Below, one piece after another: positions 19,182 through 30,307 of a stretch of DNA of 64,000 bases. This stretch comes from CAWHXG01 sp963833235. Lineage in GTDB: Bacteria; Pseudomonadota; Alphaproteobacteria; Rhodobacterales; Rhodobacteraceae. The stretch covers positions 186,001 through 250,000 of the forward strand of contig CAWHXG010000006.1 of assembly GCA_963833235.1 (NCBI GenBank). The letters are read 5' to 3'. Position 1 is the stretch's first letter, and each line of letters starts with the position of its first letter. The notes under the pieces were generated by a model. That model did not search any database and was not told the DNA's origin. It was given only the letters and a program-made list of their open reading frames with translations. The position numbers were made by a program, and so were the translations under genes.

Positions 19182-20063
19182 ATGGAGTGGCGACGATCGG
19201 CCTTCGACTGGAACCAGGCGCGTGCGTTTCTCGTGACCGCCGAGGAAGGCTCGCTGTCGGCTGCCGCCCGCGCGCTCGGCCTGACGCAGCCGACGCTCAG
19301 TCGCCAGGTTGCGGGTCTTGAAGACGCACTCGGTGTGACCCTGTTCGAGCGGACGTCACGCGCCCTGCTTCTGACGCAGGCCGGTACGACGTTGCTGGAG
19401 CACTTTCGCGGCATGGGGGACGCGGCGAACCGCATTTCCCTCACGGCGACCGGCCAGTCCGAGGCCGTCACGGGCAAGGTCGTGATCGCCGCCACCAACG
19501 GCATGGCGACCTACGTCCTGCCGCGGGTGCTCAAGGACCTGCGGACCAGGGCACCCGGACTTCAGATCGAGATCATCGCCTCGAACGAGAACAGCGATCT
19601 GCGGCGGCGCGAAGCCGACATCGCGATCCGGCACAAGCGCCCGCAGGACGAGAACCTGTTCGCCAGACGCCTGCGCGACATGAAGGGGCAACTCTACGCA
19701 TCGACGCAGTATCTGGACGAGGTCGGCCGTCCGTCGAATGCCGCCGATCTGGCGAAGATGCACTTCGTCGGCTTCGACGCGCCCGAACGGCGCCTCGCCC
19801 TCATGACCTCGCGCGGGATCGACCTCACGACGGCGAACTTCAACTTTCTCACGTCGAGCGTGACGCTTTGCGTCGCCCTCATTCGGCAGGGCTTCGGGAT
19901 CGGGATTTTGCCGACCGGTATCGGCGACGTCTATCCCGAGCTGGAGAACCCCTTCCCCGATTTCGAGCCGATCCAGATCGAAACCTGGTTGGTCGCTCAC
20001 CAAGAACTGAGAACCAATCCGCGGATCAGGCTCGTGTTCGACCTCATAGCAGATAGTCTATGA
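19182..20063 (+). CDS. LysR-family transcriptional regulator (accessory island)
   Basis: At 293 residues this is a normal LysR protein. The DNA-binding part is WNQARAFLVTAEEGSLSAAA then LGLTQPTLSRQVAGLE, and the effector domain contains GFGIGILPTGIGDV. It is divergent from the methyltransferase/DUF2306/DUF6326 operon and is the obvious regulator candidate for it. The effector is unknown. An IS5 remnant begins just after its stop. Confidence 0.87.
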   Translation: MEWRRSAFDWNQARAFLVTAEEGSLSAAARALGLTQPTLSRQVAGLEDALGVTLFERTSRALLLTQAGTTLLEHFRGMGDAANRISLTATGQSEAVTGKVVIAATNGMATYVLPRVLKDLRTRAPGLQIEIIASNENSDLRRREADIAIRHKRPQDENLFARRLRDMKGQLYASTQYLDEVGRPSNAADLAKMHFVGFDAPERRLALMTSRGIDLTTANFNFLTSSVTLCVALIRQGFGIGILPTGIGDVYPELENPFPDFEPIQIETWLVAHQELRTNPRIRLVFDLIADSL

Positions 20064-20087
20064 CGGCGGCTCTGCCGCGAAAATCGG

Positions 20088-20605
20088 CTCAGGGATCCAT
20101 TGTCTGGCGCAAGGTTCGTTTCGGCAGCAATGAGAAAACACCGGAAACCCGAGCGGTCGAGTTCACCAGCCGCGATCTCGGCGATGCACCCAGGGTGCCG
20201 GAGCTGCTCGACCAGATCCCGCCCGCTCAGGAGATCGGCAGCGCCACGGCAGACGGCGCCGACGACACCCGCACGTGTCACGATGCCATCGCTGACCGCC
20301 GGGCCATGCCGCGATACCGCACCGCAGGACCGCAGAACCCCGACACGGCGGCCTTTGCGTGTAATGAGGCCCTTCGGGCAACGGAATGCCCTGGGCGGGC
20401 ACTTTGGCGAAACCCGAGCGGATACCACCGCCGAAGTCGCGCCGGGACGCGACGAAGATGCCCTGCTTGAAACTGCTGGGCCAACGGCTGACGGCGCGGC
20501 GACCCGACGGTCGGGCCGCCGAACTTCAGCTTCGCGTGGCCGTAGTGCACGGCTTCACCGCACTCGGCATTCCCGTCCCAGAGGCCGTGGGATACGTGTG
20601 TCCGG
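20088..20605 (+). pseudogene. IS5-family transposase remnant (C-terminal half)
   Basis: Across shifting frames the translation follows an IS5-type DDE transposase: WRKVRFGSNEKTPETRAVEF, DLGDAPRVPELLDQIPP, TADGADDTRTCHDAI (second catalytic Asp region), FACNEALRATECPGRALWR, SGYHRRSRAGTRR, then KLLGQRLTARRPDGRAAELQ. The third catalytic residue, normally E in SRVETKM, is lost. The N-terminal half is missing. The last part (from about 20470) is repeated at 60797-60975. Non-functional. Confidence 0.7.
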
Positions 20606-20650
20606 GAATAGGGGAGCCATGCCCGCCACTCGATCTGTGCGGCAGGGCCG
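20468..20650 (+). repeat. Dispersed repeat, copy 1 (IS5 3' end)
   Basis: This stretch matches 60797-60975 in the same orientation, with scattered substitutions and small indels (aligned by eye). It covers the transposase C-terminus and the element end around GTGTCCGGGAATAGGGGAG. Confidence 0.8.
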
Positions 20651-20659
20651 GCGCCATCT

Positions 20660-20985
20660 CTCAATCGACAGAACGGGCGAGACGACATTCTTCCTGAACG
20701 ACTGCGGTCGGCCGTTCACACCGGCTGGTTTCGGCCAACGCTTCCGCACGTGGTGCGACGCGGCGGGCCTCGGGAATTGCTCCGCGCATGGGTTGCGCAA
20801 GGCGATCGCAGCACGACCGGCGAAGCGCGGACGCAGCGGGTTCGAGATCATGGCGATTACCGGCCCTCAGACGTCAAAGGAAGTGACGCGCTACACCAAG
20901 GGGGCGTCCCAGAAATCGCGCGCCGCCAGCGCGTTTCGGAAGGTCACTGGACCGACATCTGCCGAAAAAAGTGTCCCACTTTTCA
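20660..20985 (+). pseudogene. Tyrosine-recombinase (phage/island integrase) remnant
   Basis: Only the C-terminal catalytic part remains: FLNDCGRPFTPAGFGQRFR, WCDAAGLGNCSAHGLRKAIA with the H-x-x-R motif (HGLR), ITGPQTSKEVTRYTKGA with the probable nucleophile Tyr, and a trailing Ala/Arg-rich tail. The second active-site His of TGHQ reads TGPQ. The N-terminal domains are absent. It ends about 70 bp from the 3' end of tRNA-Glu, the usual position of an island integrase. Confidence 0.7.
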
Positions 20986-21053
20986 TAGGCCGACCGACCG
21001 GTGGGACTATTTCTCGCCCTAAGGCTATGATGTCGAAAGATAATTTTGAAAAG

Positions 21054-21128
21054 TGGCAGCCCGTAGGGGAATCGAACCCCTCTTTCCAGGTTGAAAACCT
21101 GGCGTCCTAACCGATAGACGAACGGGCC
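21054..21128 (-). tRNA. tRNA-Glu (anticodon TTC)
   Basis: On the minus strand the cloverleaf is complete. The acceptor arm is GGCCCGT with ACGGGCT, the anticodon arm is CCAGG-TTTTCAA-CCTGG with anticodon TTC, the T arm is AGGGG-TTCGATT-CCCCT, the discriminator is G and CCA is encoded (21056-21054). Its 3' end faces the integrase remnant, making it the probable attachment site of the island. Confidence 0.95.
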
Positions 21129-21244
21129 AGCGCCGTGGCGTGTGGGGGTGATTAGGCAAACCACCTGAGCAGCGCAAGCCGAAAGTCGCGGCCTCGTCCA
21201 TGCGCGGGCTGCCGCCGCCCGGCGCCGTTCTGCACAGCACCGCG

Positions 21245-23019
<1,775 letters not shown>

Positions 23020-23023
<4 letters not shown>

Positions 23024-23985
23024 TGGACGGGGTTGCGGTAGATCATCCGCCGGACGGAGCCGGTCTTGGACCGCATCAGGATCGTCTCGGCGGTCAGAAA
23101 GCCGATCTCGCGGCGGATGCCGCTGACCAGCGAGCCGTCCGTCACGCCCGTCGCGGCGAAGATCACGTCCTGGGTCACCAGGTCGTCGCGGGTATAGATG
23201 CGGTCGAGATCCTCGATCCCGGCCTTCGCGGCGCGGCCCCTCTCGTCGTCGTTGCGGAACAGCAGGCGGCCATACATCTGCCCGCCCATGCAGCGCAGCG
23301 CCGCCGCCGCCAACACGCCTTCCGGCGCCCCGCCGGACCCCATATACATGTCGATCCCGGTCTTCGCCGCCTCGGCGCAGTGGATCACGCCGGCCACGTC
23401 GCCATCGGTGATCAGGCGGATCGCGGCGCCGGTCTCGCGCAGCTCGGCGATCATGTCGTCGTGGCGCGGGCGTTCCAGTACGCAGACGGAGATGTCGCTC
23501 AACGCGCAGTTCCGGGCCTTCGCCAGGGCCGCCACGCGCTCCGCCGGGCTCATGTCCAGGGTCACGACGTCGGTCGCATAGCCCGGCCCGATGGCCAGCT
23601 TGTCCATGTAGACGTCGGGCGCGTGCAGCATCGAGCCGCGCGGCCCCATGGCGATCACGGCGAGCGCGTTCGGCATGTCCTTGGCAGTGAGCGACGTGCC
23701 CTCCAGCGGGTCGAGCGCGATGTCGACCGAGGGGCCCGTACCGGTGCCGACCTCCTCGCCGATATAAAGCATCGGGGCCTCGTCGCGCTCGCCCTCGCCG
23801 ATGACTACGACGCCCTGGATGTCGAGCTGGTTGAGCTGCCGGCGCATGGCGTCCACCGCCGCCTGGTCTGCAGCCTTCTCGTCGCCGCGGCCGATCAGCT
23901 TGGCCGAGGCAAGCGCCGCGGCCTCGGAGACACGGGCAAGCCCCAGCGACAGGTTGCGGTCGTTGAAGTCGTTGGGGGTCGCCAT
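23020..23985 (-). CDS. glpX: Class II fructose-1,6-bisphosphatase
   Basis: GlpX hydrolyses fructose-1,6-bisphosphate in gluconeogenesis. The 321-residue product has IGEGERDEAPMLYIGEEVG, the metal-binding block DIALDPLEGTSLTAK, ITDGDVAGVI and MYMGSGGAPEGVLAAAALR, all standard for the family. The ATG at 23985 follows a CAGGAGCACGCC leader with a GGAG ribosome-binding site. recJ follows with overlap; hom lies upstream on the same strand, as is common in Rhodobacterales. Confidence 0.96.
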
Positions 23986-24235
23986 GGCGTGCTCCTGCAA
24001 ATCGTTCCGGTGGCAGGTATACACAAGGCCGCAGGCGGGCACACCCCGCTCGCATCGCAGGGCAAAGTCGGCCGCCCGGCCGCCGCGCCCGCGACATCTC
24101 GGGTTTGCGCCGCACGACCAGCCCTGGACCGCCGATGCCGCCCGCTGCTTCAAAGCGCCATGGACGAACGCCCCGCCATTTTTCAAAGCACGCCTCATTG
24201 GCCGGCCCTGTCGGCCCCTGGCCGCGTACCGAGGC

Positions 24236-25522
24236 TCAGACCTCCTCGATCCGCAGGGCCACGGGCGCGTCGATCAGCACGCCGGTCGCGTCCATCCCCG
24301 CCAGCGCCACATCAAGCGCGTCGCGCGCCACCCGGTGAGTCACCAGCAGAACCGGGGCGCTGCTGTTGTCATGCCCGTATTGGCGCATCCGCGCGATCGA
24401 GACGCCGGCATCGCCGAGGGCGGTGGCAATCTTCGCCAGCGCGCCGGGCTTGTCGACAAGCTTCAGCCGCACGTAATAGGCGGCCGGCGCAGGCAGCCGA
24501 GCCGGAAGGGCGGCGGCCAGCGAGGCGGCGGGCTGCCCGAAGGTCGAGAGCCGCGTGCCGCGCGCGAGGTCGAGCACGTCGGACAGCACCGCGCTGGCCG
24601 TGGGGCCTTCGCCCGCGCCGGCCCCCTGCAGGATGATCTGGCCCACCGCATCGCCTTGCAGCACGACCATGTTCATCGCCGCCTCCAACTGCCCCAGCGG
24701 GCTGATGGCGGGCACGAGGCAGGGCGACATGCGCGCGTCCAGCCCTCGGCCGGTCTTCTGCGCCACACCCAGAAGCTTGATCCGGTAGCCCATGTCGGCG
24801 GCGGCGCGGATGTCGTCGATGGTGACCCGCTCGATCCCCTCGATCGCGATGCCCGCGAAATCGACGCGCGTGCCGAAGGCGATCGCCGCCAGCAGCGCCA
24901 GCTTCTGCGCAGCGTCGATGCCGCCCACGTCCAGGGTCGGATCGGCCTCCAGGTAGCCGAGCGCGCGCGCCTCCTCGAAGACGGACCCGTAGGGCAGCCC
25001 GGCGCTCTCCATGCGCGTCAGGATGTAGTTGCAGGTGCCGTTCATCACCCCCATCACCCGGACGACCTCGTTTCCGGCCAGCCCTTCCGTCAGCGCCTTC
25101 ACCACCGGGATGCCGCCGGCCACCCCGGCCTCGAAGCGCAGCACCGCGCCGCTTTCCTCGGCGGCCTCGGCCAGCGCCTGCCCGTGATGGGCCAGCATCG
25201 CCTTGTTGGCGGTCACCACGTCGCGCCCCGCGGCGATGGCGGCGCGGACAGCGTCGAGCGCCGCACCTTCGGCGCCGCCCATAAGCTCCACCAGCACATC
25301 GATGTCCTCGCGGCGGGCCAGCGCCACGGGGTCGCTTTCCCACTCGTAGCCCGACAGGTCGATCCCCCGGTCGCGGCCGCGGTCGCGGGCAGAGACGGCG
25401 GTGATGACGATGGGCCGCCCGGCCCGGCGGGCAAGCAGGTCGGCGCGGTCCTGCACGATCCGCACGACGCCGCGTCCGACAGTGCCCAGACCGGCGATGC
25501 CGAGGCGCAGGGGAAGGGTCAT
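24236..25522 (-). CDS. hom: Homoserine dehydrogenase
   Basis: This enzyme reduces aspartate semialdehyde to homoserine for Thr and Met synthesis. The 428-residue protein has the NAD(P) loop GIAGLGTVGRGVV, the catalytic region GGIPVVKALTEGLAGN with MNGTCNYILTRM, and YLEADPTLDVGGIDAAQKLALLA. A C-terminal ACT domain starts near residue 350 (YYVRLKLVDKPGALAKIATA), so feedback control by threonine is likely. The start at 25522 fits the conserved N-terminus. Confidence 0.96.
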   Translation of the reverse strand: MTLPLRLGIAGLGTVGRGVVRIVQDRADLLARRAGRPIVITAVSARDRGRDRGIDLSGYEWESDPVALARREDIDVLVELMGGAEGAALDAVRAAIAAGRDVVTANKAMLAHHGQALAEAAEESGAVLRFEAGVAGGIPVVKALTEGLAGNEVVRVMGVMNGTCNYILTRMESAGLPYGSVFEEARALGYLEADPTLDVGGIDAAQKLALLAAIAFGTRVDFAGIAIEGIERVTIDDIRAAADMGYRIKLLGVAQKTGRGLDARMSPCLVPAISPLGQLEAAMNMVVLQGDAVGQIILQGAGAGEGPTASAVLSDVLDLARGTRLSTFGQPAASLAAALPARLPAPAAYYVRLKLVDKPGALAKIATALGDAGVSIARMRQYGHDNSSAPVLLVTHRVARDALDVALAGMDATGVLIDAPVALRIEEV

Positions 25523-25675
25523 GGGCGGATGTCCTCGAAGCGGGGGTGATGGCGGTCGGCTGGGGCGGGCGCGCTCTCCTAGCCGGTTCGACACAGGCGC
25601 GCAATGTGGCCGGGCGGGCGGACCGAGGCGGCCCTGACTGGCGGCCTGATGGGCGGGCGGCCCGATGGGCGGCGG

Positions 25676-25963
25676 CTAGAGTTGCTGCGCCCGCACGGCC
25701 TCGGCCCGCGCCCGCAACGCATCGCCGCGGCGCCGCAGGTCGGGATCGGGGTCGGCGGCATCGGCCGGGGCGGGCCGCGCCTGCGCCAGCAACCCCTCCA
25801 GCGGCAGGATCGCCGGATAGGCCAACGGCGGCCCGGTGCGGTCCGCCGGGCGCTCCGCCTCGGGGAACGGCTCGGGCGTGCAGCCCGCCAGCGCCGCCGC
25901 CGCAGCCACCGCAAACGCCAAGCCGCGCATGGCGGCGGGCCGGAAGGCGGCGGCGTGGGGCAT
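25676..25963 (-). CDS. Small putative lipoprotein
   Basis: From the ATG at 25963 (preceded by AAGGAAG) the product is 95 residues. The signal peptide MRGLAFAVAAAAALAGC ends in the lipobox LAGC, so it should be lipid-anchored. The mature part (PEPFPEAERPADRTGPPLAY to ILPLEGLLAQ, then a charged tail ending RARAEAVRAQQL) matches no family I recognise. An ATG at 25930 would leave a shorter signal. It is divergent from the membrane-protein gene at 26010 with starts 46 bp apart. Confidence 0.65.
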   Translation of the reverse strand: MPHAAAFRPAAMRGLAFAVAAAAALAGCTPEPFPEAERPADRTGPPLAYPAILPLEGLLAQARPAPADAADPDPDLRRRGDALRARAEAVRAQQL

Positions 25964-26009
25964 GCGATCTTCCTTGGCGGCTGGGTTGGGCAAGGCTACA
26001 AGTCCGGCC

Positions 26010-26570
26010 ATGCCCATGACAACGCCCCCGATCGCCGCGGACGACAGCCTCGCCCCGGCCGACCCCGACGCCGTGATCGCCGTCCTCGCCCCATCGCCGG
26101 CACGCCGCGTCATGGCGGTCTTCGTGCTGGGGGCCACCGGCGGTCTGCTCCTCTGGGTGGCGCTGGCCTCGCCGCCCTCGTCGCTCGGCTGGCGGATCTA
26201 CCTGCTCGTCTTCGGCGGGGCATGCCTCTGGATCACCTGGCGTCTCTGGCAGGCCACCCAGCGGCAGGTGCGTCTCACCGGACGCGGGCTTTTCGACAGC
26301 GAGGGAACGCTCCTCGCTCGTCTCGAGGACATCGCGAAGGTCGACCGCTCCACCTTCGCGTTCAAGCCCTCCAACGGCTTTCTCGTGCGCCTGCACCGCG
26401 CCGGCCCGCGCGGCTGGGCGCCGGGCCTCTGGTGGCGGCTGGGCCGCTCGCTGGGCCTCGGCGGCGTGACGCCCGGCGCCCAGGGCCGCTTCATGGCCGA
26501 GATGCTGGCCGGGCTCATCGCCGAGCGCGCCGCCCGCGCGGCCGATGCGGACCCCGCGCGGCGTCTCTGA
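26010..26570 (+). CDS. Conserved membrane protein of unknown function
   Basis: The 186-residue product has two adjacent membrane segments (about 33-51 and 59-76), then a soluble part with VRLTGRGLFDSEGTLLARLEDI and FAFKPSNGFLVRLHR that looks like a PH-like membrane-associated domain. The family is not recognised with certainty. The start may be the ATG at 26010 or 26016. It stands between the divergent lipoprotein gene and gdhA. Confidence 0.65.
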   Translation: MPMTTPPIAADDSLAPADPDAVIAVLAPSPARRVMAVFVLGATGGLLLWVALASPPSSLGWRIYLLVFGGACLWITWRLWQATQRQVRLTGRGLFDSEGTLLARLEDIAKVDRSTFAFKPSNGFLVRLHRAGPRGWAPGLWWRLGRSLGLGGVTPGAQGRFMAEMLAGLIAERAARAADADPARRL

Positions 26571-26695
26571 GCCTCCGCAAATCCATGCGGGCTGCCTGAA
26601 ATTGTCGCAAATACGTTGTCGTCATGGCAACCGATTGGGCCTAGGGTCGCCGCGATGGGTCCCCGAAGGGCCCGGGAAGCGACTGGGAGAGCGCA

Positions 26696-28150
26696 ATGAA
26701 CACCATGCAGAAGACAGCCTCAAGCGAGGTCGTGGAGCCGACCTTCCGCGAATCCGTCGATCTGATGTTCAACCGCGCCGTCGCCCTGATGGACCTGCCG
26801 CCCGGCCTCGAAGAGAAGATCCGCGTCTGCAACGCCTGCTACACGGTGCGCTTCGGCGTACGTCTGCGTGGCCAGATCCAGACCTTCACCGGCTACCGGG
26901 CCGTCCATTCCGAACACATGGAGCCGGTAAAGGGCGGCATCCGCTATGCCCCCAACGTCCATCAGGACGAGGTCGAGGCGCTGGCGGCGCTGATGACCTA
27001 CAAGTGCGCGCTGGTGGAGACGCCCTTCGGCGGCTCCAAGGGCGGCCTGCGGATCGACCCCCGCGAATGGGACGAGGACGAGCTGGAGCGGATCACCCGG
27101 CGCTTCGCCTACGAGTTGATCAAGCGCGACCTGATCAACCCGTCGCAGAACGTGCCGGCCCCCGACATGGGCACCGGGGAGCGCGAGATGGCCTGGATCG
27201 CCGACCAGTATCGCCGCATGAACACCACCGACATCAACGGCAATGCCTGCGTCACCGGCAAGCCAGTGAATGCGGGCGGCATCTCCGGCCGGGTCGAGGC
27301 AACGGGCCGCGGCGTGCAATTCGCGCTGCAGGAGTTCTTCCGCCACCCCGAGGACGTCGCGACGGCCAACCTTGCCGGCAGCCTCGATGGCAAGAGGATC
27401 ATCGTCCAGGGCCTTGGCAACGTGGGATATCATGCCGCGAAATTCCTCAGCGAGGAGGATGGAGCGAAGATCACCGGGATCATCGAACGCGACGGCGCGC
27501 TTCATAGCGAAGACGGGCTGAACGTCGAAGAGGTGTATCAGTGGATCCGCAGCCATGGCGGCGTGAAGGGCTACCACACCGGCACCTTCGTGGAAGATGG
27601 CGCCACGCTTCTGGAAGAGCCGTGCGACATCCTGATCCCGGCGGCGCTGGAAGGCACGATCAACCTCGACAATGCCGCGCGCATCCAGGCGCCGCTGATC
27701 ATCGAGGCGGCGAACGGCCCGGTGACCTACGGCGCCGACGAGATCCTGCGCAAGAAGGGCTGCGTGATCATCCCCGACATGTATGCGAACGCCGGCGGCG
27801 TGACGGTCAGCTACTTCGAATGGGTCAAGAACCTCAGCCATATCCGCTTTGGCCGGATGCAACGGCGGCAGGAGGAATCGCGCCACCAGCTGATCGTCGA
27901 CGAGCTTGAGCGGATCAGCCGCGACAGCTCGATCAACTGGACCCTCTCGCCCGGCTTCAAGGAGCGTTACCTGCGCGGCGCCGGCGAGCTGGAGCTGGTG
28001 CGCTCCGGCCTCGACGACACGATGCGCGCCGCCTACCAGGCCATGCGCGAGGTCTGGCACAGCCGCGACGACGTGCACGACCTGCGGGTCGCGGCCTATC
28101 TGGTGTCGATCGGTCGTGTCGCGGGGTCCTACAAGGCGAAGGGTTTGTGA
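26696..28150 (+). CDS. gdhA: Glu/Leu/Phe/Val-type glutamate dehydrogenase
   Basis: This is a 484-residue NAD(P)-dependent glutamate dehydrogenase that links 2-oxoglutarate and glutamate. Motifs are the substrate-binding region VKGGIRYAPNVHQDEVEALA, PFGGSKGGLRIDP with the catalytic lysine, PAPDMGTGEREMAW, and the Rossmann block IIVQGLGNVGYHAA. It may start at 26696 or 26705 (two close ATG). The stop overlaps the next gene by GTGA. It lies upstream of soxBDAG, which fits a nitrogen-metabolism setting. Confidence 0.93.
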   Translation: MNTMQKTASSEVVEPTFRESVDLMFNRAVALMDLPPGLEEKIRVCNACYTVRFGVRLRGQIQTFTGYRAVHSEHMEPVKGGIRYAPNVHQDEVEALAALMTYKCALVETPFGGSKGGLRIDPREWDEDELERITRRFAYELIKRDLINPSQNVPAPDMGTGEREMAWIADQYRRMNTTDINGNACVTGKPVNAGGISGRVEATGRGVQFALQEFFRHPEDVATANLAGSLDGKRIIVQGLGNVGYHAAKFLSEEDGAKITGIIERDGALHSEDGLNVEEVYQWIRSHGGVKGYHTGTFVEDGATLLEEPCDILIPAALEGTINLDNAARIQAPLIIEAANGPVTYGADEILRKKGCVIIPDMYANAGGVTVSYFEWVKNLSHIRFGRMQRRQEESRHQLIVDELERISRDSSINWTLSPGFKERYLRGAGELELVRSGLDDTMRAAYQAMREVWHSRDDVHDLRVAAYLVSIGRVAGSYKAKGL

Positions 28151-28791
28151 AACGCCCCGCCGTGACGGAATGGAGCGTCGACGGGCGGAACCTCCACCTC
28201 GCCTGCGCTTGCGGCGCGGTGCAGGGGACCGTCGAGCGGCTCGATGCCGGCTGCGGCACGCATGTGGTCTGCTATTGCGCCGATTGCCAAAGTGCCGCCG
28301 CGCATCTGGGCGCGGCCGCCGCGATGGACCCGCAAGGCGGTGTGGCCATCTATCAGACCACGCCCGACCGGATCCGCATTGCCAAGGGGGCGGAGCAGTT
28401 GGCATGCCTGCGCCTTTCGAACCGGGGCATGTACCGCTGGTATGCCGCCTGCTGCGGCACGCCGCTTGCGGCGACCCCCGCGGCGCGGGGATTTCCCATG
28501 GCCGGCGTTCTCATGATGGCTGTGCCGGACGCGGCCGACAGGCGGGCGCTTGGCCCGCCTGTGGCGCGCGCGAATGTGGACGGCGCGCGCAGTGCCAGAG
28601 GTGCGCCGCCCAAGGGCGCGGGCCTCGGCCGGGCCGCGTGGGGCATCCTGCAGCGTGGGGTCGCCGCGTTGATTGCCGGGCGCGGGCGAAATTCGCCCTT
28701 CCGCGACGAGGCGGGGCAGGCGCGCGGCCCTGTCCGGGTTCTGAGTGCCTCAGAACGCCGGGCGGCACGGGCACAGGCCGCGGCGATGTGA
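28147..28791 (+). CDS. Small cysteine-rich protein resembling DUF6151/GFA-type proteins
   Basis: The 214-residue protein begins with a GTG overlapping the gdhA stop, so it is co-translated with gdhA. Its cysteines are arranged CACGAVQG, CYCADCQSAAAHLG and YAACCGTPLAATP, as in the zinc-binding Mss4-like fold of glutathione-dependent formaldehyde-activating (GFA) proteins. The last third is Ala/Arg-rich. A DUF6151 assignment is likely but from memory. Zinc binding is inferred; the reaction is unknown. Confidence 0.68.
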   Translation: MKRPAVTEWSVDGRNLHLACACGAVQGTVERLDAGCGTHVVCYCADCQSAAAHLGAAAAMDPQGGVAIYQTTPDRIRIAKGAEQLACLRLSNRGMYRWYAACCGTPLAATPAARGFPMAGVLMMAVPDAADRRALGPPVARANVDGARSARGAPPKGAGLGRAAWGILQRGVAALIAGRGRNSPFRDEAGQARGPVRVLSASERRAARAQAAAM

Positions 28792-28906
28792 TCGCCCCGG
28801 CGGCTGCGGCCATGTCGCCCATTGGCAAGCGTCTGTCGTCCGTGTCATCGCATCCCGCGCGCGCCCCGCTAGGCTGGGCCGCACGTTGCCTTCAGGAGCC
28901 AGGGCC

Positions 28907-30157
28907 ATGCGTTATTCCGGCTGGGAAATCGTCAAGCAGGGACTGACCGGCAATCGCGGCTGGGGGCCTCTCTGGCGCGCGCCCGAACCGAAGGCCGACT
29001 ACGACGCGGTGATCGTCGGCGGCGGCGGGCACGGGCTGGCGACTGCGTTCTACCTTGCGAAGAACCACGGGATGACCAACATCGCCGTGCTGGAGAAGGG
29101 CTATCTTGGCTCTGGCAACATCGGGCGGAACACGACCATCGTGCGCGCCAACTACGTGCAGCCCGGCAATTCGGAGTTCTACTCGCATTCCCTGAAGCTG
29201 TGGGAAGGTATGGAATCCGCGTTGAATTACAACGTGATGCACAGCCAGCGCGGCATCGTGAATTTTTACCACTCCGATGCCCAGCGGGATCTGGCGGCCA
29301 AGCGCGGCAACGCCATGCGCAACCAAGGCGACGATGCGGAGCTGCTTGACCAGGACGCCGTGCGCGAGAAGCTGCCCTATCTCGATTACGAGCAGACGCG
29401 GTTCCCGATACATGGCGGGCTCTTCCATTCGCGCGGCGGCACGGCGCGGCACGATGCGGTGGCCTGGGGCTATGGCCGCGGAGCGGATCGCCTAGGCGTG
29501 GACTTGATCCAGAACTGCGAAGTTACCGGAATTGACGTTCAAGGTCAGCGGGTTACCGGCGTTCAGACAACGCGGGGCGCGATCCGGGCGAAGAAGGTCG
29601 GGCTGGTCGCGGCCGGGCGTTCGGGGCTGGTGGCCGGGCTGGCGGGGATCACGCTGCCCATCGAAAGCTACGTGCTGCAGGCCTTCGTGACCGAGGGGCT
29701 GAAGCCGGTGATCGACCACGTGATCACCTACGGGATGGGCCATTTCTATATCAGCCAGTCCGACAAGGGCGGGCTTGTCTTCGGCGGAGACCTTGATTTC
29801 TATACATCTTATGCCGCCCGCGGGAACCTGCCGATGGCCGAGCACGTGACCGAGGCGGCGATGACGCTGATGCCGGTGATCGGCAAGGCGCGGATGCTGA
29901 GGAGCTGGGGCGGGATCATGGACATGACGCCGGACGGCTCGCCGATCATCGACCGGACGCCAATCGACGGGCTCTATCTGAACGGCGGCTGGTGCTATGG
30001 CGGCTTCAAGGCGGTGCCCGCCTCTGGCTGGGCGATGGCGCATCTGATGGCGACGGACACGAGCCACGAGACGGCGGAACGTTTTCGGTTGGACCGGTTC
30101 GAGACGGGGCACCTGCTGGACGAGGAGGGTACCGGCAGCCAGCACAATATGCATTGA
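28907..30157 (+). CDS. soxB: Sarcosine oxidase subunit beta
   Basis: SoxB is the FAD/FMN-binding catalytic subunit of heterotetrameric sarcosine oxidase, which demethylates sarcosine to glycine and passes the methyl group to tetrahydrofolate. The 416-residue product starts MRYSGWEIVKQGLTG and has the dinucleotide fold AVIVGGGGHGLATAFYLAK, GSGNIGRNTTIVRANYVQ and FHSRGGTARHDAVAW. It ends with the GSQHNMH tail often seen in this group. It heads soxB-soxD-soxA-soxG. An N-methylglutamate dehydrogenase role (mgdA homologue) is possible because the two families are similar. Confidence 0.92.
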   Translation: MRYSGWEIVKQGLTGNRGWGPLWRAPEPKADYDAVIVGGGGHGLATAFYLAKNHGMTNIAVLEKGYLGSGNIGRNTTIVRANYVQPGNSEFYSHSLKLWEGMESALNYNVMHSQRGIVNFYHSDAQRDLAAKRGNAMRNQGDDAELLDQDAVREKLPYLDYEQTRFPIHGGLFHSRGGTARHDAVAWGYGRGADRLGVDLIQNCEVTGIDVQGQRVTGVQTTRGAIRAKKVGLVAAGRSGLVAGLAGITLPIESYVLQAFVTEGLKPVIDHVITYGMGHFYISQSDKGGLVFGGDLDFYTSYAARGNLPMAEHVTEAAMTLMPVIGKARMLRSWGGIMDMTPDGSPIIDRTPIDGLYLNGGWCYGGFKAVPASGWAMAHLMATDTSHETAERFRLDRFETGHLLDEEGTGSQHNMH

Positions 30158-30307
30158 TGCCGGGGTCTTGCGGGTCGATCCTTATGTGACGCTTGCGGCG
30201 CGCGACCTGCGGATCGGGACGCAAGCGATTGAAACTGCGGCATAACCGGTGTTCCGTCCAATGGACACATCGGGAACGTCTTACAAGATACGGGAAACGG
30301 ACGAAAA

